Origin: Rahnella sp. AA
GTDB taxonomy: Bacteria > Pseudomonadota > Gammaproteobacteria > Enterobacterales > Enterobacteriaceae
DNA length: 64,000 nucleotides
Direction of reading: 5' to 3'
NCBI RefSeq assembly: GCF_002834385.1
Contig: NZ_PITQ01000003.1
Location: 124,001-188,000 of the forward strand
The notes beneath the pieces are model-generated. The model was not told the origin of the DNA and made no database searches. It worked only from the letters and a program-made list of their open reading frames with translations. Each line of letters starts with the position of its first letter. Position 1 is the first letter of the stretch. Below, one piece after another: positions 47,477-57,978 of the stretch. The position numbers and the translations under genes were made by a program.

Positions 47477-48850
47477 TTAGCGCCACGGCGCCAGACGGTT
47501 GACCTGCGACCAGATCGGGCTTTCCATCGTGACGCACAGTTGTTCCGCCAGATTGACTAATCCGGGATAACCGGCAAAGGCGTGTTCACGCTCCTGATTG
47601 ATATCCAGGAACGGCAGGCGGGCTTTGTAGGCGGTGTACATGTTGCGGCCACCGGCGATCATGATGTCGCCGCCAAAGCGGTAGAGGGTATCGAGCAGGA
47701 TCCGCGCATTGCCTTCATCAAGCATCAGCACGTCTTCACCCATCAGTTCGCGGATACGTTGTTTGTCTTCTTCGGTGGATTTACGGGTGCCGGTCGCTAC
47801 AACCGTAATCCCCAGATCCTGCAAGGCGGAGACAACCGACCAGGATTTCACCCCGCCGGTATACAGCAGCGCTTTACGGCCGCTGAGCCTCGCGCGGTAA
47901 GGGGCCAGGAGCTTTTGGGTCGCCGCTTCTTCCCGTTCGATCAAACGTTCGGTACGCTCTTGTAAATCCGGGTCTTTCAGCAGTGCGGCAATGGTACGCA
48001 GGGAATCCGCCATTGCGCGCAGACCGTAAAAACTGCCCTCGAACCACGGGATTTGGTAACGCTCTTCCATCTTGCGGGCAACGTTGATCAGCGCCCGCGA
48101 ACACACCAGCATATTGACCTCACTGCGGTGCATGGTCTGGATTTCGGCAAATCGGGAATCTCCCGACAGGCTGCACAGCACGCGGATACCCAGTTCATCG
48201 AGCAACGGCAGAACGTGCCAGAATTCACCGGCGATATTGAATTCACCGATCAGGCTGATGCTGTGGCGATGCGCTGCGGGCACCGGTGAACCTTCCGGCC
48301 AGGGGGCAGGCTCGCGCTGGCCGATCACCTTTTTCACCATGACTTCCCCGGCGATACGGTTGCCGAGATTTTTGCTGCCATAGAATCCGGCGGCATCCAC
48401 GGAGATAACCGGGACACCGGCCGCCGCAGAGGCCGCACGGCAGACGGCTTCGACGTCATCCCCCTCCATTGCCGGTACGCAGGTGTTGTAGATAAACACC
48501 GCCGCCGGATGGTAATGGCTGACAATATGCTGAACAGCGTGAAACAACCGGCGTTCACCGCGCCCCATGATCACATCCTGTTCGCTCATGTCGGTGGTAA
48601 ATCCCATCCGGTTGACCGACGGCCCGGAACTGCGGCTGCCACGGTTATCCCAGGAGCTTCCGGTACACCCAATCGGGCCATGAACCAGATGCGCGACGTC
48701 CGCGACCGGCAGCAGGGCAATCTGCGCGCCGTCAAAGGCACAACCGCCCGCCGTCGCCCCCGGTTTGGGCAGGCTGCAGCCTGATTTTTGCTTGTGGTTA
48801 TGCTCACAGGCTGGCTCATCAATCAGTGCCAGTATTTCTTTTGCCTTCAT
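47477..48850 (-). CDS. nifE: NifE, FeMo-co scaffold alpha subunit
   Basis: A 457-residue NifD paralogue. [38 protein letters not shown] holds the cluster ligands. ATG 48850 ([18 protein letters not shown]) is the start; the frame open to 49231 runs across the sigma-54 promoter and the immunity gene end. First gene of nifENX with its own promoter and NifA sites. Confidence 0.96.
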   Translation of the reverse strand: MKAKEILALIDEPACEHNHKQKSGCSLPKPGATAGGCAFDGAQIALLPVADVAHLVHGPIGCTGSSWDNRGSRSSGPSVNRMGFTTDMSEQDVIMGRGERRLFHAVQHIVSHYHPAAVFIYNTCVPAMEGDDVEAVCRAASAAAGVPVISVDAAGFYGSKNLGNRIAGEVMVKKVIGQREPAPWPEGSPVPAAHRHSISLIGEFNIAGEFWHVLPLLDELGIRVLCSLSGDSRFAEIQTMHRSEVNMLVCSRALINVARKMEERYQIPWFEGSFYGLRAMADSLRTIAALLKDPDLQERTERLIEREEAATQKLLAPYRARLSGRKALLYTGGVKSWSVVSALQDLGITVVATGTRKSTEEDKQRIRELMGEDVLMLDEGNARILLDTLYRFGGDIMIAGGRNMYTAYKARLPFLDINQEREHAFAGYPGLVNLAEQLCVTMESPIWSQVNRLAPWR

Positions 48851-48889
48851 CGCAACCTCGTCATGACAAATAAGTATCAGTGAGAATGT

Positions 48890-48905
48890 TGCAAGGAGCA
48901 GGCCA
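48890..48905 (-). promoter_or_regulatory. sigma-54 promoter of nifENX
   Basis: On the minus strand TGGCCTGCTCCTTGCA, consensus -24/-12 with GG-N10-GC spacing, 40 bp upstream of the nifE start. Confidence 0.85.
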
Positions 48906-48938
48906 GTCGTTACGCTATGATTTTGAAGGGGATTTATT

Positions 48939-48963
48939 TGTCGCGTTTGTGACAAACGACACA
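48939..48963. promoter_or_regulatory. two overlapping NifA sites upstream of nifE
   Basis: TGTCGCGTTTGTGACA (48939-48954) and TGTGACAAACGACACA (48948-48963) both fit TGT-N10-ACA and share 7 bp. They begin only 34 bp upstream of the -24 box, much closer than the nifH or nifU sites. Confidence 0.7.
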
Positions 48964-49067
48964 AAGGACACAAAGAAGACACAGGGAACAGAAGTAAACC
49001 GGGAATGGGTGTAGAGCGTAAGGAAGGCCCGGTCAGCAGGCCAGGCCTTGTACTTCCGTGGGTAAAA

Positions 49068-49502
49068 TTACTTAATCTTACGGGCGTTGTCTGCCTTCCA
49101 TTCCTCATAGCTTGCTTCGAGGATCCATAAGCAGGTTGCGCCCTTGTCCGTCCCCAGCAGGGCCAGGCGGGTGTGCTGATAAAAATCCTCAACCACCGGA
49201 GCTGTTTGCTCAGCCGGAACGCCGCAAACAATATCCGTCCCTATCATATGAGGCCATGTTTTAGCGTCAATGATACCGAGCATGTCCAGAACGCCCGGGG
49301 CGTTTTTCGATAGCGCCCTGGCCAGTGCATCCTCCAGACTGATGGCCTGCTTAACGTCCGCCGTGGCCGCCAGTTCCGGGACTTTATCAAGCCAGGTTTG
49401 CTCGCCCGACCCGATACCTTTCAGCGAAGCTGACCAGTCGGTGGCATTTCCCCCGGCCCAGACCAGCCAAGGGAACAGCCCCAAAAGTATGAGCGGCTTC
49501 AT
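49068..49502 (-). CDS. putative periplasmic immunity protein (Tldi1-like position)
   Basis: A 144-residue protein with a signal peptide ([16 protein letters not shown], cut near WAGG) and a mature part of about 128 residues with two Cys (in [11 protein letters not shown] and [15 protein letters not shown]) that could form a disulfide. Its ATG overlaps the toxin stop by 4 bp (ATGA). Periplasmic location matches the compartment where an L,D-transpeptidase-type T6SS toxin attacks peptidoglycan. No nitrogen-fixation family was recognised. The immunity role is inferred from context. Confidence 0.7.
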   Translation of the reverse strand: MKPLILLGLFPWLVWAGGNATDWSASLKGIGSGEQTWLDKVPELAATADVKQAISLEDALARALSKNAPGVLDMLGIIDAKTWPHMIGTDIVCGVPAEQTAPVVEDFYQHTRLALLGTDKGATCLWILEASYEEWKADNARKIK

Positions 49503-49858
49503 CGGACTACCTCAAGTGTCCCACCTTCACGCAGAACACGTCGCCGGGTTGCCTGGGACATAATAATACAGCCCTCAGACGCGAAGCCCGCAGGCTTGTT
49601 GACCCTTTCCCCATGAATGCGGAACGCCGAACGGCCAAAAGAGTCCCCGGATGTCTGCTCCAGGATAATGGTCACCGGGCCTTTTGATATTGAGTGCCCC
49701 GCAATTCTGTACGTTCCCCGGGGAAGCGGCCCCAGCCCTTTGACCTGCTGGCGGTCGGGGTTGTTTTTGTTGGTCAGGCTCCGGCCTGCAACATCGACAG
49801 AGCCGTAGATATCCGCGTCACCGTCGTCTTTGAGCCATAGATAAGCTGGAATAGCCAT
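49499..49858 (-). CDS. Hcp N-terminus fused to Tlde1/DUF2778-like L,D-transpeptidase effector
   Basis: 119 residues from ATG 49858 (GGAG nine bases upstream). Residues 1-25 (beginning MAIPAYLWLKDDG, then ADIYGSVDV) are the conserved start of Hcp, the T6SS tube protein. The rest of Hcp is missing. Residues 26-119 match the DUF2778/Tlde1 fold: NNPDRQQVKGLGPLPRGTY, the active-site His in FRIHGE and the catalytic Cys in ASEGCIIM. Tlde1 toxins modify target peptidoglycan in the periplasm. The usual Tlde1 N-terminal strand is replaced by the Hcp piece, suggesting an internal deletion or recombination in an Hcp-toxin fusion. Neighbours are nifY and nifE. Confidence 0.8.
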   Translation of the reverse strand: MAIPAYLWLKDDGDADIYGSVDVAGRSLTNKNNPDRQQVKGLGPLPRGTYRIAGHSISKGPVTIILEQTSGDSFGRSAFRIHGERVNKPAGFASEGCIIMSQATRRRVLREGGTLEVVR

Positions 49859-49931
49859 AGTTTTAAACTCCATTTTAAAAAGGGAGCCAGCTCGAAGCCT
49901 GCTGGCTAACCTGCTGTTTCGCAGTGGAATC

Positions 49932-49960
49932 AAACTACCCCTAAGCCAAATTATCGTCAA
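49932..49960 (-). promoter_or_regulatory. possible sigma-70 promoter of the Hcp-toxin pair
   Basis: On the minus strand TTGACG (49960-49955), 17-bp spacer, TAGTTT (49937-49932), about 75 bp upstream of the toxin ATG and downstream of the nifY terminator. This would make the pair independent of NifA. Confidence 0.45.
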
Positions 49961-49984
49961 TTTTTGTACAGTCTGAAAATCACG

Positions 49985-50015
49985 CCACCCGGGGCGCAGG
50001 CCGCGCCCCGGGTGG
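49985..50015 (-). terminator. terminator of nifHDKTY
   Basis: A 13-bp perfect GC-rich stem CCACCCGGGGCGC / GCGCCCCGGGTGG around a 5-base loop, 4 bp after the nifY stop. No long T run follows, but the stem is very stable. Confidence 0.75.
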
Positions 50016-50019
50016 GAAC

Positions 50020-50694
50020 CTAACTGAACAGACGGTTTTCCAGCGGATTGATTTTCCCCAGCCGGCGCGCCAGCCACGGCGGCATGTTGCCGGTCAGCAT
50101 GTTTTGCAATGCGGCAAGCTGCGATTCAATACTGACACCGGGCACCACTTTGACGGGATGAATATTGTGACGGATGATCCGCGCGGCCGCCGGGCCGCCA
50201 ATGGCTTCGCAGAACAGCAAATGACAGTCATTGATCAGACGGGCACGAGTTTCATTCGATTCTTCACCGTCCTGAGAGGCCGGTGTACGGCGCAGTGCCA
50301 TCAGGTACGGCCCGTCGCTGTCAAAGGCATAGATGAAAAACAGATGTGACTGACCAAAATGACCGTTTACCGTGATGCCATCCAGAGACGAAAATGCCAC
50401 CCTTAACTGCTGTGGCTGGCGGCGATTTTCCGTGAGGGTCAGATGCGGCGGTAATTCGCCTTGCAGGCAACTCATCAGCGACTGCCACCGGTTGAGCGTG
50501 ATGGTGGCGCTGTCTCCGGGAAATGTGGCCTCGAGTTCTTCCAGACTCAGAGACTGCAAATGCGCCAGCCCGATCGTTTCATCATATTCCCGCCCACCCC
50601 GGGTGAGCCAGGTGAGCACATCAGGCGGTGGAATTTCGGGAAACACTTGCACCACGGCGAATAAACGCCAGAACAGCAGATCGTCTTTTGACAT
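50020..50694 (-). CDS. nifY: NifY, apo-nitrogenase/FeMo-co associated protein
   Basis: A 224-residue protein. The N-terminal helical domain (DDLLFWRLFAVVQVFPEIPP) and C-terminal NafY/NifX-like cofactor-binding domain (RVAFSSLDGITVNGHFGQSHLFFIYAFD) are both visible. I start at ATG 50694 (AGGAG 8 bp upstream); an in-frame GTG at 50703 is the alternative. Last gene of nifHDKTY. Confidence 0.92.
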   Translation of the reverse strand: MSKDDLLFWRLFAVVQVFPEIPPPDVLTWLTRGGREYDETIGLAHLQSLSLEELEATFPGDSATITLNRWQSLMSCLQGELPPHLTLTENRRQPQQLRVAFSSLDGITVNGHFGQSHLFFIYAFDSDGPYLMALRRTPASQDGEESNETRARLINDCHLLFCEAIGGPAAARIIRHNIHPVKVVPGVSIESQLAALQNMLTGNMPPWLARRLGKINPLENRLFS

Positions 50695-50708
50695 CGGATT
50701 CACTCCTC

Positions 50709-50918
50709 TCAGAGTTCTGAACGGGTTGCCCGCAGGCTGATGGGAAAGGTCGGCACCGCAGGCTGAGGTTCAACATAATAGGTTTTTCCGCCTTCAAGGC
50801 AGACGCGTCCCCCCCACCGCTGCGGGTGGTTGTGCTCCAGTTCTGTCACTTTGGCTTCCATATCCTGTTTGGCGATATAGCAATAAAGACTGTCATTACG
50901 CAGTCGGAAAATAACCAT
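50709..50918 (-). CDS. nifT: NifT/FixU family protein
   Basis: About 69 residues (MVIFRLRNDSLYCYIAKQDMEAKV, ERWGG-like RWGGRVCLEGGKTYYV). The role is undefined; it is found after nifK in most nif clusters. The start is uncertain: ATG 50918 is 12 bp from GGAG, while an in-frame GTG at 50924 has better spacing. Confidence 0.9.
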   Translation of the reverse strand: MVIFRLRNDSLYCYIAKQDMEAKVTELEHNHPQRWGGRVCLEGGKTYYVEPQPAVPTFPISLRATRSEL

Positions 50919-51001
50919 CGGCACAGGCACCTCCTGGCGTCTCGCGCCCCATCGGTAAAGGGAAAAACCCCGGAGCGCGAAAGCACCGGGGTCAGGGGGA
51001 G

Positions 51002-52570
51002 TTAGCGGATCAGGTCGAAGTTGTAGTCGGTTTTACCCAGCTTCATGGTTTCGCGATCCAGCTGCTCCAGCACGGCGTTCACCAGTTGGGTCAGCACGCT
51101 CATTGCGCCTTCGTATCCCCAGGTCGTCTGACGGTGCAGATGATGCCGGTCGAAAATCGGGAAACCGATGCGGATAAGCGGAACTTCAAACTGTTCACCC
51201 TTCGCCAGCGTGTCACGCTGAATGAATTTCCCGTACGAGTTGCCGATCATGAAATCCGGTTTGCGCGTGAACATCAGCGAACGGAAATGCCACAGATCAC
51301 AGTTCACGTACACTTCGCTGTCCTGCCCGTAAGGTGAATCCGCCAGCATTTTCTTCATCGCTTTCTGCCAGCGTTTGTTGCCGTTATGGCTCAGGATCGT
51401 GGTCGGTTCACACCCCAGTTCCAGCAGGAACGCAGTCATGCCCATCACGAAATCCGGATCGCCGTACAGGCCAAAACGCTTGCCGTGCAGCCAGGTGTGC
51501 GAGTCAAGCATCATATCGACCAGGCGGCCACGCTCGGTTGCCAGGGCATCAGCAATCGGTTTGCCGGTCAGTTCGCTCACCGCCATCAGCAAGGCATCGG
51601 TGGCGGCCAGGCCGATAGGCACGCTGACTTCCGTCGCGGGTTGATTCCAGTCCCCCTGCACCAGTTTTTTGGTTTTCTGCAACTGCCACGGCTGCAACAA
51701 CAATGTGTCGATAGCATCGGGCGCATCACGCATTTCATCTTGCGTGGTACCGCCTGCGTACATGCGGTAATGACCATCTGCCGGGGTATCAAGAACTTCG
51801 GACGGATCAGACAATACGCTACATTCAACGCCCATCTGTTCCATCATCCGGTGGATCACCCGGTAATTGCCCAGATAGGTTTCAAACCCGGTGACGACGT
51901 TGAGTTTAGCCAGTTTGCCAGGCTGATATTCACGCGCAGCATCGGTGGTAAATGTGCGGGCAAAACCTTCAAACATGTTGTCCCAGCCGGTCACATGGCT
52001 GCCCAGGAAGCTCGGCGTGTGGGCATACGGGACAGGCATACTGGCATCAACAAAACCGTCTTTCTTGGCGTTGGCAATAAAAGCCTGCAAGTCATCACCA
52101 ATAACTTCGGCCATACAGGTCGTCGATACGGCAATAATGTCCGGTTTGTATAACGCGCTGGCGTTTTGCAGACCGGTGTTCATGTTGTTATTGCCCCCGA
52201 AAACGGCGGCGTCTTCGGTCATTGAGTCGGAAACACAGGCCACCGGCTCTTTGAAATGACGGTTAAAATAGGTGCGGAAATACGCCACACACCCTTGTGA
52301 ACCGTGAACATACGGCAGCGTGTTGGCAAAGCCCAGCGCGCAAAGCACTGCGCCCAAAGGCTGGCAGGCTTTGGCGGGATCGACTGTCAGCGCTTCGCGC
52401 GTAAAGTTGAGATCCTGATACTCCTGCGTGGTCGTCCATTCGAAAACTTCACGGACTTTCGCGTCGCCGTAGGCTTCTTCAAGCGCACGCTTCTGGGTAA
52501 ACATACTCTGATATTCATCCTGCTCGAACAGCGGGAAACAGGATTTTGGGGTGCCAAGATCTTGACTCAT
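51002..52570 (-). CDS. nifK: nitrogenase MoFe protein beta subunit
   Basis: A 522-residue subunit that houses the P-cluster with NifD. GSQGCVAYFRTYFNRHFKEPVACVSDSMTEDAAVFGG contains P-cluster Cys and the Ser ligand region; CQPLGAVLCALG provides the first Cys. I start at ATG 52570 (MSQDLGTPKSCFPLFEQDEYQ), as usual in the family. It lies 56 bp after nifD. Confidence 0.98.
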   Translation of the reverse strand: MSQDLGTPKSCFPLFEQDEYQSMFTQKRALEEAYGDAKVREVFEWTTTQEYQDLNFTREALTVDPAKACQPLGAVLCALGFANTLPYVHGSQGCVAYFRTYFNRHFKEPVACVSDSMTEDAAVFGGNNNMNTGLQNASALYKPDIIAVSTTCMAEVIGDDLQAFIANAKKDGFVDASMPVPYAHTPSFLGSHVTGWDNMFEGFARTFTTDAAREYQPGKLAKLNVVTGFETYLGNYRVIHRMMEQMGVECSVLSDPSEVLDTPADGHYRMYAGGTTQDEMRDAPDAIDTLLLQPWQLQKTKKLVQGDWNQPATEVSVPIGLAATDALLMAVSELTGKPIADALATERGRLVDMMLDSHTWLHGKRFGLYGDPDFVMGMTAFLLELGCEPTTILSHNGNKRWQKAMKKMLADSPYGQDSEVYVNCDLWHFRSLMFTRKPDFMIGNSYGKFIQRDTLAKGEQFEVPLIRIGFPIFDRHHLHRQTTWGYEGAMSVLTQLVNAVLEQLDRETMKLGKTDYNFDLIR

Positions 52571-52626
52571 GTCTCTCTCCTTCCGCGCCACAAATCTGTG
52601 AACTGACGGAATCTCTGCGGCCTGAA

Positions 52627-54075
52627 TCAGGCCGATTTCAACCAGGGGGCGGTCAGCTGGCTCCAGCCCGGATTGTTCAGGGTCATATCCATGTCACGCG
52701 CGAAAATACCAAAGCCGTCGTAACCATGATAAGGGCCGGAATAATCCCAGGAGTGCATCTGACGGAACGGCACACCCATTTTCTGGAAGATGTATTTTTC
52801 TTTGATGCCTGACCCGACCAGATCGGGTTTCAGCGCTTTCACAAAAGCTTCCAGCTCATAGCTGCTCAGATCATCGAACAGTAATGTGCCTTCTTTAAGC
52901 ATCGGCAAAGTGCGGTCATAGTCATCGTTATGGCCAAATTCATAACCAGTACCGATGATCTCCATCCCCAGATCTTCATACGCCCCGATGATGTGACGCG
53001 GGCGCAGACCACCGAGGTACAGCAGCACTTTTTTGCCTTCCAGACGCGGACGGTATTTGTCGATAACGGCCTGAGTTTGCGCCTGATATTTTTCAATGAC
53101 GGCCTCAGCGTTTTTCTGGATGGTTTCGTCAAAACGGGCAGCGATTTCGCGCAGGGATTCGGCAATTTTGGTCGGGCCAAAAAAGTTATATTCCATCCAC
53201 GGAATGCCGTGTTTTTCTTCCATATGGCGGGAGATATAGTTCATCGAGCGGTAACAGTGCACCAGATTCAGCGCCACCTTTGGGGTGTTTTCCATCTCAA
53301 CCAACGTACCGTCACCGGACCACTGTGCCACCACGCGCAGCCCCATTTCTTCGAGCAAAATACGCGATGCCCAGGCGTCACCGCCGATGTTGTAGTCACC
53401 GATAATGGCAACGTCATACGGCGTGGTTTCAAAGGTGTTGCCTTCGCGGTTATCCAGCACCCAGTCGCGGATCACGTCGTTAGCAATATGGTGGCCGAGG
53501 GACTGCGAGACACCACGGAACCCTTCACAGCGCACCGGCACAACCGGCTTACCGATTTTGGCACTGCTGGCTTTCGCCACCGCAGAGATATCATCCCCGA
53601 TCAGCCCCACCGGGCATTCGGACTGCACCGAGATCCCTTTGGTGAGCGGGAATAACATCTCCAGTTCGTCGATCAGTTTGTCGAGCTTTTTATCGCCGCC
53701 AAACACGATGTCACGTTCCTGAAAATCACTGGTGAAGTTGAGGGTGCCAAAGCTGTTAACGCCGCTCCAGCCGGTGTAATAGTTGCGACGACCGGCGCGG
53801 GAATATTGACCACAGCCAATCGGGCCGTGAGAAATGTGCGCCATATCTTTGATCGGGCCAAAGACCACGCCTTTCGAACCGGCATACGCACAGCCGCGCA
53901 CGGTCATGACGCCCGGCTGAGATTTGCGGTTAGAGACGATACACTTACCGACGCTTTCCATCGCCGGATCGGTGGTCATCATGTGTTTCTTACGATCTTT
54001 GAGCGCTTTCTCGGGGAAGATCTCCAGCACTTCCTGGATCAGCGCCTCATTGCGTTCGCGTGTTTCACTGGTCAT
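52627..54075 (-). CDS. nifD: nitrogenase MoFe protein alpha subunit
   Basis: A 482-residue subunit that binds FeMo-co. The FeMo-co Cys ligand is in [11 protein letters not shown] and the His ligand in [16 protein letters not shown]-cluster Cys lie in [25 protein letters not shown] and [11 protein letters not shown]. No frameshift or missing ligand is visible. It lies 73 bp after nifH. Confidence 0.98.
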   Translation of the reverse strand: MTSETRERNEALIQEVLEIFPEKALKDRKKHMMTTDPAMESVGKCIVSNRKSQPGVMTVRGCAYAGSKGVVFGPIKDMAHISHGPIGCGQYSRAGRRNYYTGWSGVNSFGTLNFTSDFQERDIVFGGDKKLDKLIDELEMLFPLTKGISVQSECPVGLIGDDISAVAKASSAKIGKPVVPVRCEGFRGVSQSLGHHIANDVIRDWVLDNREGNTFETTPYDVAIIGDYNIGGDAWASRILLEEMGLRVVAQWSGDGTLVEMENTPKVALNLVHCYRSMNYISRHMEEKHGIPWMEYNFFGPTKIAESLREIAARFDETIQKNAEAVIEKYQAQTQAVIDKYRPRLEGKKVLLYLGGLRPRHIIGAYEDLGMEIIGTGYEFGHNDDYDRTLPMLKEGTLLFDDLSSYELEAFVKALKPDLVGSGIKEKYIFQKMGVPFRQMHSWDYSGPYHGYDGFGIFARDMDMTLNNPGWSQLTAPWLKSA

Positions 54076-54148
54076 AAAGACTCCACTGATTGCCTGAGAA
54101 GATGCACATTCCCTGCGGTTTGTGCATCTGCGGTTAAAGGGGAAGCAC

Positions 54149-55141
<993 letters not shown>

Positions 55142-55173
55142 TTAGAGGCAGAGAGAACAATCTGCGTACAGTT

Positions 55174-55189
55174 TGTTGTAAAGCGGACA
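55174..55189. promoter_or_regulatory. NifA activator site of nifH
   Basis: TGTTGTAAAGCGGACA fits TGT-N10-ACA and lies 94 bp upstream of the -24 box, the expected distance for IHF-assisted looping. Confidence 0.75.
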
Positions 55190-55212
55190 AGTGAGATGGG
55201 TTTAGCCCGGGC

Positions 55213-55239
55213 AACGCCTCCCTGGTGAAGGGAGGCGTT
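55213..55239 (-). terminator. hairpin downstream of GPH transporter
   Basis: AACGCCTCCC / GGGAGGCGTT perfect 10-bp stem with a 7-base loop, 22 bp past the transporter stop. It separates the sugar operon from the nifH regulatory region and prevents read-through into it. Confidence 0.7.
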
Positions 55240-55261
55240 GGGTTGACGTATAAAGGTAAAA

Positions 55262-56677
55262 TCAGAAAGTTGAAGCATGCCCTGACAGAGGTTTAGTCTC
55301 TGACTCTGTTCCCTGCTCTGGCGCCTGAAAGGCTTCGCCTGATTTGCGGCGTTGTTCCAAAATTGCCAACACTTCAGCATGTTTATCTTCAGTAAAATCA
55401 AAGAACCACATGAAGCCGATACGAATTAATGAGCCGATTGCAGGCAACAGGCTGATACCAAAGAACAGCCCGTTGAGCACGTTTTCCGTTTGAAGTGCAG
55501 CCTGAGGGACGTAATGAATCGCGGTGAGAAATATCCCCACCAGCCCGCCACCGACGGCAACAGACATTTTACCGGTGAACGTCTGACCGGAAAACGTAAT
55601 GGCCGCACAACGTTTGTTGGTTTTGTATTCGGCATATTCGATGGTGTCGACGATCATGGCCGACGTGAACAGATTGCTCATCATCACAAATACCGTGCTC
55701 AGCCCCAGCAGAATAAACAGCCAGGTCATGTTGTGGTATCCGCTGAACCACAAGACAATGCGTACCACAATATCCAGTGCGCAAAGCACAATAAACAGGG
55801 TGCGTTTTTTATAACGGCGCGTTAATAACGGTGCGGTCAGACAGGCAATCGCCGCTAATATTCCCATCACGCCAATTGCCGCCTGCAATGCCCCATCGCC
55901 CATATTATAAATAAAGAAATAGATGTAAATGCCGTTAGCGATATTGTGCAGGACGCAGAAAAAGAATGCCGCCAGAACAAAAAACAGTGGCCGGTTATTT
56001 TTCAGGTTATGGAACGTATCGCGCATGGTGACTTTTTCACTGCTGGGCGGCACCCGTTCTTTGATATTCCAGAACCCGTTGATCATCAGCAGCAACCCGA
56101 TCACCATCATCACCACGGTCGCCATAAAGTAACCGTGGTCACCGGAGCCCGGCGCGAAAAACGCCGTCAGCCGGGGGAAGAAGATCGACGCACACGCGAT
56201 ACCGGCATTCACACCCAGTACGGCGGCGGTGACCGCTTTGGTGCGTTCTTTCGGCTCTGAGCTCATCACCGAACTCATCGACCAGAACGGAATATCCGAA
56301 ATGGCATACAGCGTGCCCCACAATATATAGGTCGCACCGGCATAAAGAATTTTCGTTCCCATCGGCGCATCAATATTATAAAACGACGCCAGCGTGACCA
56401 GCGTAATCAGGAAAGGCGCCAGCAACATAAAATGGCGGAATTTCCCGAAGCGGGTCTGGATGGTATCCATGACGCTGGCAAACAGCGGATCATGAATCGC
56501 ATCCCATGCACGGGCGACCAGAAATATGGTACTGGCCGCCAGCGCGGAAATACCCAGCACGTCGGTATAAAAATAGTTAATAAACGAACCTACTAACCCG
56601 AAACTGAAGCATTGCCCCAGCCCGTAACCAAAATAAGACCACAATTCCCTGGACGGGATTTTCATTGAAATCGTCAT
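55262..56677 (-). CDS. GPH-family sugar:cation symporter (MelB/XylP type)
   Basis: A 471-residue protein with about 12 membrane segments. The N-terminal GYGLGQCFSFGLVGSFINYFYTDVLG, DPLFASVMDTIQTRFGKFRHFMLLAPF (the GPH signature with Asp and Arg) and the C-terminal NKRCAAITFSGQTFTGKMSVAVGG are typical. It probably imports an oligosaccharide or glycoside hydrolysed by the co-directional glycosidase 42 bp upstream. Confidence 0.92.
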   Translation of the reverse strand: MTISMKIPSRELWSYFGYGLGQCFSFGLVGSFINYFYTDVLGISALAASTIFLVARAWDAIHDPLFASVMDTIQTRFGKFRHFMLLAPFLITLVTLASFYNIDAPMGTKILYAGATYILWGTLYAISDIPFWSMSSVMSSEPKERTKAVTAAVLGVNAGIACASIFFPRLTAFFAPGSGDHGYFMATVVMMVIGLLLMINGFWNIKERVPPSSEKVTMRDTFHNLKNNRPLFFVLAAFFFCVLHNIANGIYIYFFIYNMGDGALQAAIGVMGILAAIACLTAPLLTRRYKKRTLFIVLCALDIVVRIVLWFSGYHNMTWLFILLGLSTVFVMMSNLFTSAMIVDTIEYAEYKTNKRCAAITFSGQTFTGKMSVAVGGGLVGIFLTAIHYVPQAALQTENVLNGLFFGISLLPAIGSLIRIGFMWFFDFTEDKHAEVLAILEQRRKSGEAFQAPEQGTESETKPLSGHASTF

Positions 56678-56719
56678 TTTTATTCAGCCTCGCACTTCCC
56701 TGTGCAGCATGTTGAAGGG

Positions 56720-57799
56720 TTATTTCATACGCGTTAAACGGCGGACCAGATCCATTTCAGCGCGGCGGAACGGAATACCGTATTCGTCCAGCACATCGTG
56801 GAACCACAAATGGGCGTAGTCGTGATTGCCCTTGCGCACTACCGGCCACGGCAGCGTGGTCTGGGTTTTTCCGCGCACCAGCCCCCACTGATAACACCCG
56901 GCGTTGAAGGCGCTGAACAACGGCAGTTGCTCTTCGATAACGCTGCCAACGTGGCGCGCCAGCCATTCTGTGCACAGCATCGGGCGGTTGAATTCTTGCC
57001 AGAAACGCAGCGCCTGCAAAAGTTTTGGCGTGGCGACGTAGGCGTGAAAACTGATGACATCAGAGAGTTTTGCCGCTGCTACATCAATCGGATGCGTGAA
57101 AAACTCGCTTTCCGGCTGATCCGGATCCTGCGAGAAATGCCACGCACCGACGGTCAGCGGTTGCTGCGGGTCTTCCTCACGTGCCCAGATAAACGCCTTT
57201 TGCATCAGTTCCAGCGCGAAAACTTCCAGCTTTTCGTCATACAACACTTCTTCCAGTCCGGTCGCAAACGTGCCGCGATTCCCCGGTTCGTTGTACAAAT
57301 CCCAGATAGCGATGCGGGCGTCAGTGCGGAAATGGCGGATTATGTCGCGCACGTAATCCTCAACCTGCGGCCACATTTCGCGGTTACACACCACGTCGCG
57401 CCCCGGACTTGCCGCCGCCTGGCTGTTGTGTTTTCCCGGTTCCGGCGCTTTTTGCGGCCCGAGATACGGCTCGTCACCGGAAAAACCGCAATCGTCCATC
57501 AGCGTCAGCATCACTTTTATCCGGTGACGCGCAGCGATATCCAGAAACTGATCGATGCGCGCCAGCAAACCGTCGCGGTCATCCTGCCAGACGATAAACG
57601 GCAAATTGATGCGCAGCTGGTTGTAACCCGCGTCGTGCGCCCAGCCCAGTTCCTGATTGATCGTCACCGCATCAAAGGTTTCGCGTTGCCAGAGTTCCGT
57701 CCAGTTCACCGCTGTACGCGGTAAATAGTTGAATCCGCAAATCCATCCCTGCTGCTTGCTCCACTGCGCCGCCTGCTGTTCATTCCATTGCTCTTTCAT
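56720..57799 (-). CDS. clan GH-A glycoside hydrolase (GH5-like), cytoplasmic
   Basis: A 359-residue TIM-barrel hydrolase. The acid/base Glu is in [13 protein letters not shown] (about residue 173) and the nucleophile Glu in MLCTEWLAR (about residue 280). No signal peptide is present, so it acts on imported glycoside. It is related to cellulase/mannanase-type families, but the substrate is not deducible. First gene of the operon with the GPH transporter, divergent from a LacI gene. Confidence 0.85.
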   Translation of the reverse strand: MKEQWNEQQAAQWSKQQGWICGFNYLPRTAVNWTELWQRETFDAVTINQELGWAHDAGYNQLRINLPFIVWQDDRDGLLARIDQFLDIAARHRIKVMLTLMDDCGFSGDEPYLGPQKAPEPGKHNSQAAASPGRDVVCNREMWPQVEDYVRDIIRHFRTDARIAIWDLYNEPGNRGTFATGLEEVLYDEKLEVFALELMQKAFIWAREEDPQQPLTVGAWHFSQDPDQPESEFFTHPIDVAAAKLSDVISFHAYVATPKLLQALRFWQEFNRPMLCTEWLARHVGSVIEEQLPLFSAFNAGCYQWGLVRGKTQTTLPWPVVRKGNHDYAHLWFHDVLDEYGIPFRRAEMDLVRRLTRMK

Positions 57800-57828
57800 C
57801 GCTCTTTCCTCGCGTTATCACTCATTGA

Positions 57829-57841
57829 CTAATATTATTAG
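57829..57841. promoter_or_regulatory. possible LacI operator of the glycosidase operon
   Basis: CTAATATTATTAG, a 13-bp perfect odd palindrome, 30 bp upstream of the glycosidase start in the divergent region shared with the LacI gene. It is AT-rich, so chance occurrence is possible. Confidence 0.45.
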
Positions 57842-57978
57842 CTAATGTTTATTACCTGACTGACATTGCTGCAAATCCGTCATGCGGGTTCTGCAATTGA
57901 GATCACACTCTTTTTAGCCAGACTGCGTGGCGGTCGGGCAAAAAAGACCGCTGTGATATAGTGAAAAAGGAGAAATAA

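Noticed and set aside
48851-49231. Extended nifE reading frame
   Set aside because: The extension would translate through the sigma-54 promoter and NifA sites; the family start is at 48850.
49859-50077. Extended toxin reading frame starting at 50077
   Set aside because: It would overlap the nifY end and the GC-rich terminator; Hcp similarity begins exactly at 49858.
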